Below, one piece after another: positions 14,986-19,607 of a stretch of 19,607 nt of DNA (positions are counted from its first letter, which is position 1; each line of letters begins with the position of its first letter). The position numbers and the translations under genes were made by a program. A model generated the notes under the pieces. That model saw only the letters and a list, made by a program, of their open reading frames with translations. It did not search any database and was not told the origin of the DNA. The stretch spans positions 1 to 19,607 of the forward strand of contig JBBITW010000052.1 in NCBI GenBank assembly GCA_037440525.1, read 5' to 3'. This DNA comes from JBBITW01 sp037440525 (GTDB taxonomy: Bacteria > Desulfobacterota > BSN033 > UBA1163).

Positions 14986-15087
14986 TTATCACCATTTTAC
15001 ACCAATTGTCTCCATTTTACAACTATTTGAAAATATTAAATTTTTTTAAATTTTTCTCTTGACAAATATCTTTTTATATGGTAAAAA
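14986..15087 (+). promoter_or_regulatory. Orphan promoter region, copy 1 of PEP-CTERM-type control region
   Basis: It aligns without gaps, at a constant offset of 385 bases, with 15371-15472 (roughly three quarters identical by eye). It has TTTACA boxes at 14996 and 15016 (20 bp apart), an A/T-rich tract, TTGACA at 15059-15064, a 17-bp spacer and TGG-TAAAAA (15082-15087). No ORF follows; about 80 bases downstream the sequence turns into family-D repeat. It may be the remnant of a lost paralogous gene or a promoter for a non-coding RNA. Confidence 0.55.
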
Positions 15088-15167
15088 AAACCATCCTTTG
15101 AATTTGAATATGATAAAATTTCTAAAATCAAATCCATCGGAAATCAAAACTCTGGAAGGATAAAAAG

Positions 15168-15360
15168 GTCATTGCGAGTGACCGAAGAGGGTCATGTCCG
15201 AGTCAGGTTAGGAGTGGAGCAACGTGGATAATCTCGACTATATTGTCATTCCGAGCGAAGCGAGGAATCTTAGAGAGTGGCACTTCCATTTCATATGCAG
15301 GTATGCAAGGAGCGAAGCGATGTGGCAATCACCCTCACCGGTCGTTGGGAGGGACTGAAT
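15168..15360. repeat. Family-D and family-C repeat block between promoter copies
   Basis: Family-D fragments (GTCATTGCGAGTGACCGAAG at 15168; GGAGCGAAGCGATGTGGCAA near 15309; GGTCGTTGGGAGGGACTGAA near 15342) surround one family-C arm GTCATTCCGAGCGAAGCGAG-GAATCT (15245-15270). No gene is seen. Confidence 0.65.
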
Positions 15361-15370
15361 GGAGTGTAAT

Positions 15371-15472
15371 TTATCACCATTTTACAGGATTTTACAGCAG
15401 TTTACAAATAATTAAAAATATTAAATTTTTTGAAATTTTTTTCTTGACAAGCACATTTTAATCTGGTATAAA
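15371..15472 (+). promoter_or_regulatory. PEP-CTERM gene promoter with phased TTTACA boxes
   Basis: TTTACA occurs at 15381, 15391 and 15401, exactly 10 bp apart, so on one face of the helix. After an A/T-rich tract comes TTGACA (15444-15449), a 17-bp spacer and TGG-TATAAA (-10 at 15467-15472), a near-consensus extended -10 promoter. The last box is 43 bp upstream of the -35, as in copy 1. The boxes may bind an activator; its identity is unknown. Confidence 0.7.
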
Positions 15473-15519
15473 GGAGGTGATGTGAAAAGGAAAATAAAAA
15501 TTTAAAAAGAATGGAGGTG

Positions 15520-15543
15520 ATGAAACTTTCAAAGACAAAGTAA
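15520..15543 (+). CDS. Possible leader minicistron MKLSKTK
   Basis: GGAGG at 15513-15517 precedes ATG by 2-3 bases (GGAGGTGATG), giving a seven-residue peptide before TAA. A similar AAGGAGGTGATGTG at 15471, opening MKRKIKI at 15482, overlaps the -10 and would lie outside a transcript from that promoter. The PEP-CTERM gene then has its own AAAGGAGG. Translation of so short a peptide is speculative. Confidence 0.25.
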   Translation: MKLSKTK

Positions 15544-15581
15544 AAACTAAACCATTTTAAAGAACAGAAAGGAGGGTTTTA

Positions 15582-16454
15582 ATGAAAAGATTATTATTAG
15601 TATTGATGATGGTAATTGTTTTTGGTCTTGGAAGCACATTTGCTCATGCCAGTGCTATAATTTTTGATTTTATTGGCGCTGATCATGGCACGACTTATCA
15701 AATACCAAGTCAACCCGGTCAAGTTCTTCCTCAAGGGGGAGATGGAATATCTGATAGCTGGGGGATTGGTCAAGCAGTCTCTGTTTACACAACTAACCCA
15801 TTTTCACCTATCTGGTCACCTGGGGGAACACCTCAGGGTTTACCTGGCGGGCCATTCGGATCTCTTGAATTCTACTTTGGTGGTCTTGATGATTGGTCAG
15901 TGACATGGACTGGCACAGAGTGGGAAGTGCTTTCAACAGGAGTACTTGAGGGAGCCAAGCTATATCTGTATGGTTCTCCAATGCAGAATATTAACTACGC
16001 CGCTGGACCAGGGACTCAAGACCCATTGGCACAACATCCCTTAGGACCGATCCCACCTGGGACGGGGCAATGGATGGTTGGTGATCCCAATGATGTTCTT
16101 CTTCTTGAATTACAATTTGTCCCTGGTGTGATTCCAGGAGATAATAAGACTGTCCTTGCTGCAACTTTCAATGCAGTTTGGGGCCATGGTGAAGGAAAAG
16201 GTTACTTACAGGTTGTGCAGGGTAGTACTGCCTTATGGAACTCCTTTTTCGACTTAAATGGATACCTTGGAGGGAATGCTGACTTCTATTTCGAGTACTC
16301 TGCAGATACTGATATGGGTTTTGGCTGGGTGCCTCCATGGACAGTGGAGTTTAATGGAACGGCAAATGCAGTTCCTGAGCCTACCACGCTGATTCTTCTT
16401 GGAACAGGACTTCTCGGGCTCGTTGGAATTGGAAGAAGAATGAGAAAGAGATAA
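15582..16454 (+). CDS. PEP-CTERM sorting domain protein
   Basis: A 290-residue exported protein with a signal peptide at 1-25 (cleavage near AHASA) and a C-terminal PEP-CTERM signal: VPEP at 264-267, a hydrophobic stretch 268-283 and the basic tail RRMRKR. Such tails are recognised and cleaved by an exosortase linked to extracellular polysaccharide production; no exosortase gene is in the window. The body (26-260) is Gly/Pro/Trp-rich with strand-like segments (DDWSVTWTGTEWEVLSTG, GQWMVGDPNDVLLLELQFV), resembling secreted beta-sandwich proteins; it has no recognised catalytic motif. The ATG is set by AAAGGAGG 8 bases upstream. It is a monocistronic unit with its own promoter and terminator. 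Confidence 0.92.
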   Translation: MKRLLLVLMMVIVFGLGSTFAHASAIIFDFIGADHGTTYQIPSQPGQVLPQGGDGISDSWGIGQAVSVYTTNPFSPIWSPGGTPQGLPGGPFGSLEFYFGGLDDWSVTWTGTEWEVLSTGVLEGAKLYLYGSPMQNINYAAGPGTQDPLAQHPLGPIPPGTGQWMVGDPNDVLLLELQFVPGVIPGDNKTVLAATFNAVWGHGEGKGYLQVVQGSTALWNSFFDLNGYLGGNADFYFEYSADTDMGFGWVPPWTVEFNGTANAVPEPTTLILLGTGLLGLVGIGRRMRKR

Positions 16455-16480
16455 TCTTTCCGAAAAAAACCATCTAAAAA

Positions 16481-16513
16481 AGAAAAGGGCTTTAAAAGCC
16501 CTTTTCTTTTTTT
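16481..16513 (+). terminator. Intrinsic terminator of PEP-CTERM gene
   Basis: AGAAAAGGGCT-TTAAA-AGCCCTTTTCT is a perfect 11-bp stem followed by TTTTTT, starting 27 bases after the stop codon. Confidence 0.9.
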
Positions 16514-16544
16514 ATAAAACGATTTTCAACAGCATTGCAAGGCG

Positions 16545-16625
16545 AGAGGCAAGGGACAAAACAAGGGACAAGCCCTTGCCCTACGTTTATGATTCATTTA
16601 ATTTCTCGTAGGCTTGCCGAACCCG
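16545..16625. repeat. Family-A palindrome, copy A4 (short form)
   Basis: A partial duplication of the left end (GGCAAGGGACAAAACAAGGG) leads into the core 16561-16618, with the short right arm CGTAGGCTTGCC as in A1 and A5. It sits between the terminator and the HicB-like gene. Confidence 0.75.
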
Positions 16626-16692
16626 GATAAATGATCTCTGGAAAATAGGCTTCCCATGGAACAGTTTGCGAAAAACTTCTAAAATTTCATAC

Positions 16693-16721
16693 TTTTCAAA
16701 TCTTTAATATTGGCTTATAAT
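16693..16721 (+). promoter_or_regulatory. Putative promoter of the orphan HicB-like gene
   Basis: TTTTCA (16693-16698), a 17-bp spacer and TATAAT (16716-16721). Transcription would begin near 16728, which favours the start codon at 16772 over the upstream ATG at 16736. Confidence 0.45.
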
Positions 16722-16771
16722 TATTAAATGAAGAATTGAAGAAATCTTATGAGATGGGGGTAAAGGATTTC

Positions 16772-17026
16772 ATGAGCAAACTCTTTAAAATTCCCTTGGT
16801 TCTGGAACCTCAGAAAGAAGGGGGATGGACGGTAACAAGCCCTGTTCTTCCGGAATTGATCACGGAAATAGACGACCTACAACAGCTTGAAGAGGTCGTT
16901 CGTGATGCGATAAATGCAGTAATAGAACTCTATGAAGATACTGGAAAAGAATTCCCTTCCACCTTAATCGCCGAAGGCACAAAATCACCCGTTTGGTTTG
17001 AGTCTCTTATCATTGCAGGACAATGA
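16772..17026 (+). CDS. HicB-family antitoxin-like protein (no adjacent toxin)
   Basis: An 84-residue HicB-type protein. The partial RNase-H-like fold shows FKIPLVLEPQKEGGWTVTSP (5-24), PVLPELITEID and LEEVVRDAINAVIELYEDTGKE, matching the antitoxin family. The start at 16772 is preferred: AAAGGA lies 4 bases upstream and family members start just before IPLVL; an in-frame ATG at 16736 would add 12 residues and lies almost at the predicted transcription start. No HicA-like ORF follows in the roughly 600 bp before the next gene, which are occupied by repeats. It may have lost its toxin, or act on the HicA encoded at 17875. Confidence 0.8.
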   Translation: MSKLFKIPLVLEPQKEGGWTVTSPVLPELITEIDDLQQLEEVVRDAINAVIELYEDTGKEFPSTLIAEGTKSPVWFESLIIAGQ

Positions 17027-17346
17027 ACTATTAGGGATAGATATTAAGGTCTTTGGAAAAGCATAATTCTTGCCTGGTTAACTTATCTAAATATTCTTAT
17101 TAATTTAATATTCAAAAAATCCATACGATGCCACTTGTCTTTCGCTGGCACTTAGAAGAAGGACCAGATTCGCAACTTTGGATCAGAACCTCGTAGATTT
17201 CTCGTTTCGCTCGAAATGACAATACGGTCGAGGTTGCTACGGCCTGCGGGCTCGCAACGACTTCGTATGATTGCCACGCTTCTCTAATTGTATAAATTGC
17301 AAAAGTTTTACACCAGCGAAAGTGAAAGAATGCTTCCCTGACGATA
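17027..17346. other. Gene-free stretch with repeat remnants
   Basis: It contains one family-C arm (AGATTTCTCGTTTCGCTCGA near 17195), an inverted family-D unit (17230-17285, matching the sequence at 18213) and an inverted pair CTTTCGCTGG (17139-17148) / CCAGCGAAAG (17313-17322). The minus-strand reading frame across it is made of repeat sequence and is not called as a gene. Confidence 0.55.
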
Positions 17347-17552
17347 AGAAATGAAACCAAAAACGGCAGGGGACAAGCCCTTGCCCTACGTTTATGATTC
17401 ATTTAATTTCTCGTAGGCTTGCCGAAACCTCATCAAGATGTTATTTATTTTATATTCCCATTAATAACACCTCCTCGAATATTAAATTTTTTTTCCCACT
17501 TCGTAGGTGGACCACCTTGTGATATTAAGATTTCTCGCTTCGCTCGGAATGA
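17347..17552. repeat. Long direct repeat, left copy (contains family-A copy A5)
   Basis: From AGAAATGAAACC through the family-A core (17365-17423, short right arm), then CTCATCAAGATGTTATTTAT, AACACCTCCTCGAATATTAA, CGTAGGTGGACCACCTTGTG and a family-C arm. The same order of sequence recurs at 19247-19466 with few changes; the main difference is the fuller right arm there. Confidence 0.85.
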
Positions 17553-17573
17553 GATGATAGGGGGGTGTAAGAC

Positions 17574-17602
17574 TTGAAGTTGATACCGTAAAGTGGTATT
17601 AT
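17574..17602 (+). promoter_or_regulatory. Promoter and operator-like dyad of the DUF1902/HicA pair
   Basis: TTGAAG (17574-17579), a 17-bp spacer and TATTAT (17597-17602). Between and overlapping the hexamers lies the dyad ATACC-GTAAAGT-GGTAT, a good position for an autorepressing antitoxin-toxin complex. Confidence 0.55.
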
Positions 17603-17635
17603 ATTTTAAAAATCATATGCGAGGTTTAATTAGGA

Positions 17636-17869
17636 ATGAGGAAAAAACCTTTATTTATAAGAGCAGAATGGGATGAAGAGGCCATGGTATGGGTGGCTAC
17701 AAGCGATGATGTCCCTGGTTTGGCCACAGAAGCAGATACTATGGAAAGATTGATAGAAAAACTAAGGGTAATGATTCCAGAACTTCTGGTGGTTAATAAT
17801 GCCCCGATTGATGATGAAGTTCCGTTCGAGGTAATAACAAGGCGTTTTGAGGTTACGCGACAAGCATAA
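17636..17869 (+). CDS. hicB: DUF1902-domain HicB-type antitoxin
   Basis: A 77-residue protein with the DUF1902/HicB core: FIRAEWDEEAMVWVATSDDV (7-26), PGLATEADTMERLIEKL and LLVVNNAPIDDEVPF. Small HicB-type antitoxins of this kind neutralise HicA by binding it and repress their own promoter. Here antitoxin precedes toxin, the reverse of the E. coli hicAB order but common for DUF1902 pairs. GAGG at 17621-17624 serves as ribosome site. The toxin gene starts 5 bases after its stop, so they are coupled. No DNA-binding domain is evident at the C-terminus, so repression may rely on the partner or on a short N-terminal strand motif. Confidence 0.85.
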   Translation: MRKKPLFIRAEWDEEAMVWVATSDDVPGLATEADTMERLIEKLRVMIPELLVVNNAPIDDEVPFEVITRRFEVTRQA

Positions 17870-17874
17870 AGTTA

Positions 17875-18069
17875 ATGTCTAATTATACTCCTAAATTGAA
17901 GAAGATCTTAAGTGATGCAGGATGTTATTTTGAACGTCGTGGCAAAGGAGATCATGAAATTTGGTTTAGCCCCATAACACGAATAAGGTTTGTGGTAGAT
18001 AGTTCTATAAAATCCCGCCATACTGCTAATGCTGTTTTAAAACAAGCCGGTTTACCAAAACAATTTTAA
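17875..18069 (+). CDS. hicA: HicA-family mRNA interferase toxin
   Basis: A 64-residue HicA (YcfA-type) toxin with a small double-stranded-RNA-binding-like fold that cleaves mRNA. KLKKILSDAGCYFERRGKGDHEIW contains the expected catalytic histidine, His27, in the G-D-H position (families usually show GSH). The C-terminal SRHTANAVLKQAGLP matches the family. Length is typical. It has no clear ribosome site of its own and follows the antitoxin by 5 bases, so translation depends on coupling. A G-D-H instead of G-S-H is a known variation and does not by itself suggest loss of activity. Confidence 0.9.
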   Translation: MSNYTPKLKKILSDAGCYFERRGKGDHEIWFSPITRIRFVVDSSIKSRHTANAVLKQAGLPKQF

Positions 18070-18076
18070 TAAAATG

Positions 18077-18092
18077 AATGGGGTCACCCATT
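18077..18092 (+). terminator. Weak terminator candidate after hicA
   Basis: A perfect 6-bp stem AATGGG-GTCA-CCCATT starts 8 bases after the hicA stop, followed by TTAAAA rather than a T-tract. Confidence 0.3.
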
Positions 18093-18173
18093 TAAAAGGC
18101 ACCTGTCAAGAGAAAAAAGTATTCTTATTGAATATTACTGGGGTTTCAGGACTTGAAATAAATAAAATGCCTT

Positions 18174-18203
18174 TCCGCCAAAGGCGGATCCGCTTTGGGC
18201 GGA
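18174..18203. repeat. 30-bp near-perfect palindrome (double hairpin)
   Basis: TCCGCCAAAGGCGGA followed by TCCGCTTTGGGCGGA. The whole is palindromic at 26 of 30 positions, and each half forms its own small hairpin. It stands in the gap between hicA and vapC, next to family-D repeats. Confidence 0.75.
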
Positions 18204-18212
18204 TAATAATTA

Positions 18213-18362
18213 GTCATTGCGAGCCCGCAGGGTGTGGCAATCCGACGAAGTCGTTGCGAGGACCCTGCACTTGATGCGGAGACGTGGCAATCTTATAGAT
18301 TTAGATTCCTCGCTTCGCTCGGAATGACAGAGAGGGGGGCCCTCGCTTCGCTCGAAATGAAA
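18213..18362. repeat. Family-D and family-C repeat block
   Basis: Two family-D variants (GTCATTGCGAGCCCGCAGGG; GTCGTTGCGAGGACCCTGCA), each ending in GTGGCAATC, are followed by family-C arms AGATTCCTCGCTTCGCTCGG (18301) and CCTCGCTTCGCTCGAAATGA (about 18341). After it, 18380-18424 is a low-complexity CCAA/CAAC-rich stretch up to the vapC stop. Confidence 0.7.
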
Positions 18363-18424
18363 GGGCGAGGAGCTAAGTAACTCAATTAACCCAAGCAACC
18401 CAACTAAATCAATCAACCAACCAA

Positions 18425-18841
18425 CTAATCTTTTCCTGGCTTAAGTCTTGCAACCCCGGGGATACGATCAAAATGTTTGTCGAACGAGTAAATAGCCTGA
18501 GGACCTGTTCGGAGGGCGATTGCCGCTAAGAAAGCATCGGCGAAATCTAAGTTCTTGCGCTGATAAAGATTTAATGCCTCGATGGTAATATCCAGATCAT
18601 CGACTTCGAGGCCATCGCAAAATAAAAATTGAACCATTGTTTCAGCGATCCTGTTTTTGGGGTAGCCATAAAATGATTCTAATACCCACACGATTTCTGC
18701 AACAGTCAGTGCTGTAATGAGAAGAGTAAATTTGCCCTTCTGGGCATCATCAAATGTTTGTCGAGCTGCTTCGGCCATCTCCGGAGGGTCTTTTGTCAGG
18801 TAGCGCAGGATGACATTGGAATCAATCAATGCTTTTCTCAT
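18425..18841 (-). CDS. vapC: VapC-type PIN-domain ribonuclease toxin
   Basis: A 138-residue PIN-domain toxin, usual length. The metal-binding acidic residues are visible: Asp7 in ALIDSNVILRYL, Glu49 in LTVAEIVWVL, Asp102 in LDFADAFLAA (with Asp99) and Asp121 in IYSFDKHFDRIPG. It is expected to be a Mg-dependent endoribonuclease held inactive by the AbrB-type antitoxin encoded just upstream. Its ATG overlaps the antitoxin stop (ATGA, 4 bases), a hallmark of translational coupling. All active-site residues appear intact, so the toxin is probably functional. Confidence 0.93.
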   Translation of the reverse strand: MRKALIDSNVILRYLTKDPPEMAEAARQTFDDAQKGKFTLLITALTVAEIVWVLESFYGYPKNRIAETMVQFLFCDGLEVDDLDITIEALNLYQRKNLDFADAFLAAIALRTGPQAIYSFDKHFDRIPGVARLKPGKD

Positions 18842-19098
18842 ACCATTCCTTTATGACGCAAATGTTTGGCAATCTTATGATGAACCTCTTTTCTAATTGC
18901 CTCAGAGCCAGGGTAAGGCCGGGTAGCCGGAAGGACTCCATAGAAGTCTCCTAATGATTTATTTTTTATAGGTTTTAGGACCGCATGATCTCCCTGTACT
19001 TCAAAAATAACAGTATCTCCCTCCTGGATCGTCAAGGCTTCCCGGACTTCCTTTGGGATGGTGACCTGTCCTTTAAAAGTAATCTTTGCCTTATTCAT
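18838..19098 (-). CDS. vapB: AbrB/SpoVT-fold antitoxin (VapB type)
   Basis: An 86-residue protein. The N-terminal swapped-hairpin AbrB DNA-binding domain is KITFKGQVTIPKEVREALTIQEGDTVIFEV (5-34). The C-terminal part (about 45-86) would wrap the PIN toxin. It dimerises to bind its own operator and neutralises VapC. The ATG at 19098 is set by AAAGGAGGTAATCC immediately upstream. A consensus-like promoter with direct-repeat boxes lies just ahead, consistent with autoregulation. Confidence 0.93.
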   Translation of the reverse strand: MNKAKITFKGQVTIPKEVREALTIQEGDTVIFEVQGDHAVLKPIKNKSLGDFYGVLPATRPYPGSEAIRKEVHHKIAKHLRHKGMV

Positions 19099-19117
19099 GG
19101 ATTACCTCCTTTTGAAT

Positions 19118-19159
19118 GCATTACAATTAAATATTAGCATTACTTTTTGAAATTGTCAA
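19118..19159 (-). promoter_or_regulatory. vapBC promoter with direct-repeat operator
   Basis: Minus strand: TTGACA (19159-19154), a 17-bp spacer and TAATAT (19136-19131). GTAATGC occurs twice, at 19143-19137 and 19124-19118, 19 bases apart and bracketing the -10. This is a plausible VapB/VapBC binding site. Confidence 0.65.
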
Positions 19160-19246
19160 TGCCATCCTCTCCTGACCGTCTATCACTTTTATCCCCTTAT
19201 TAATTCAGAGGAGTTTCAATTGAAATAGAGGTCTCTGAAAAACTTA

Positions 19247-19466
19247 TAATGAAACCAAATACGGCAAGGGACAAGCCCTTGCCCTACGTTTATGATTCAT
19301 TTAATTTCTCGTAGGGCAAGCCCTTGTGACTTGCCGAAACCTCATCAAGATGTTATTTATTTTATATTCCCATTAATAACACCTCCTCGAATATTAAATT
19401 TTTTTTCCCACTTTGTAGGTGGACCACTTTGTGATATTAAGATTCCTCGCTTCGCTCGGAATGACA
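19247..19466. repeat. Long direct repeat, right copy (contains family-A copy A6, full form)
   Basis: The family-A core at 19263-19335 has a full right arm CGTAGGGCAAGCCCTTGTGA-CTTGCC. It continues, like the left copy at 17347, through CTCATCAAGATGTTATTTAT, AACACCTCCTCGAATATTAA and TGTAGGTGGACCACTTTGTG to a family-C arm. After it, CATTGCGACACAGCCTC (19483-19499) is the right end of a composite element, and 19500-19607 shows no recognisable feature. Confidence 0.85.
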
Positions 19467-19607
19467 AACATGGCATATAACTCATTGCGACACAGCCTCG
19501 ACGGGTAGAGTGGATGGTATACGATATAAATGAAGGTATTGAGGTGTTAAGATTTAGTTGATATTATTAAAAATTAGATGTAATAATAAGAAAAAAGGAA
19601 TGAAATT

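Noticed and set aside
14741..15030. Overlapping reading frames on both strands rich in ERSNGAWQS / PRSRWSLAM-type peptides
   Set aside because: They are translations of family-C and family-D repeats; no ribosome sites and no family resemblance.
14600..15360. Possible CRISPR array
   Set aside because: Repeats are palindromic, of unequal spacing and mixed type, with no uniform unique spacers and no cas genes; the 35-bp tandem has no spacers at all.
17112..17402. 96-codon minus-strand reading frame
   Set aside because: It spans family-C, family-D and family-A repeat sequence (peptides such as SFRAKREIYE) with no start context; a shadow of repeats.
18210..18416. 68-codon minus-strand reading frame
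   Set aside because: Repeat-derived peptides (FERSEGPP, CHSERSEES); overlaps family-C and D arms.
17347..19466. Insertion-sequence ends of a complete transposon
   Set aside because: The long repeats are direct, with no transposase between them and no visible target duplication; recorded as a repeat-bracketed island instead.

Overview
The window is an AT-rich stretch of a chromosome from a Gram-negative bacterium. An outer-membrane-type beta-barrel protein ending in Phe, a Lol-like ABC exporter with a LolA-like periplasmic protein, and a PEP-CTERM protein (a substrate of exosortase systems, so far known from diderm bacteria) all point that way. The gene mix and the density of small palindromic repeats resemble uncultured deep-branching diderms (Nitrospirota or Desulfobacterota-like genomes), but phylum cannot be settled from this sequence. 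No rRNA, tRNA, CRISPR array or recognisable insertion-sequence transposase was found.

Layout. 1-5.3 kb holds housekeeping genes: rtcA (RNA 3'-phosphate cyclase, minus), an RNase Z-like metallo-hydrolase, the classic NfeD plus slipin membrane pair, and a convergent TrmJ-like tRNA methyltransferase. 5.9-9.3 kb holds a DegT-type sugar aminotransferase and a UDP-sugar dehydrogenase (surface-glycan precursor synthesis), then a patatin-like hydrolase preceded by three hairpin repeats. 9.5-14.35 kb is a minus-strand envelope set: LolA-like protein, FtsX/LolE-type permease, LolD-type ATPase and a 630-residue protein joining an AMIN domain to a C-terminal beta-barrel. Together these look like a trans-envelope lipid or lipoprotein export route. 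14.4-15.5 kb is packed with repeats and carries two diverged copies of one promoter region; the second drives a secreted PEP-CTERM protein (15.6-16.45 kb). 16.7-19.1 kb holds an orphan HicB-like antitoxin, a DUF1902/HicA pair and a VapBC pair.

Several families of short palindromic repeats fill nearly all intergenic space. Family A: 26-base arms, core GGCAAGGGACAAGCCCTTGCC, six copies. Family C: arms GTCATTCCGAGCGAAGCG. Family D: GTCATTGCGAGCGACCGAAG and relatives. Composite elements are bounded by inverted GAGACTGTGTCG. Two family-D units lie in frame inside the AMIN/barrel gene. The three hairpins before the patatin gene are a diverged family-A arm with one compensatory base-pair change. Two copies of a roughly 200-bp repeat flank the HicA and VapBC modules.

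The strongest candidates for something undescribed are the AMIN-barrel Lol-like export operon, the repeat units turned into coding sequence, and the duplicated PEP-CTERM control region with TTTACA boxes spaced by whole helical turns.
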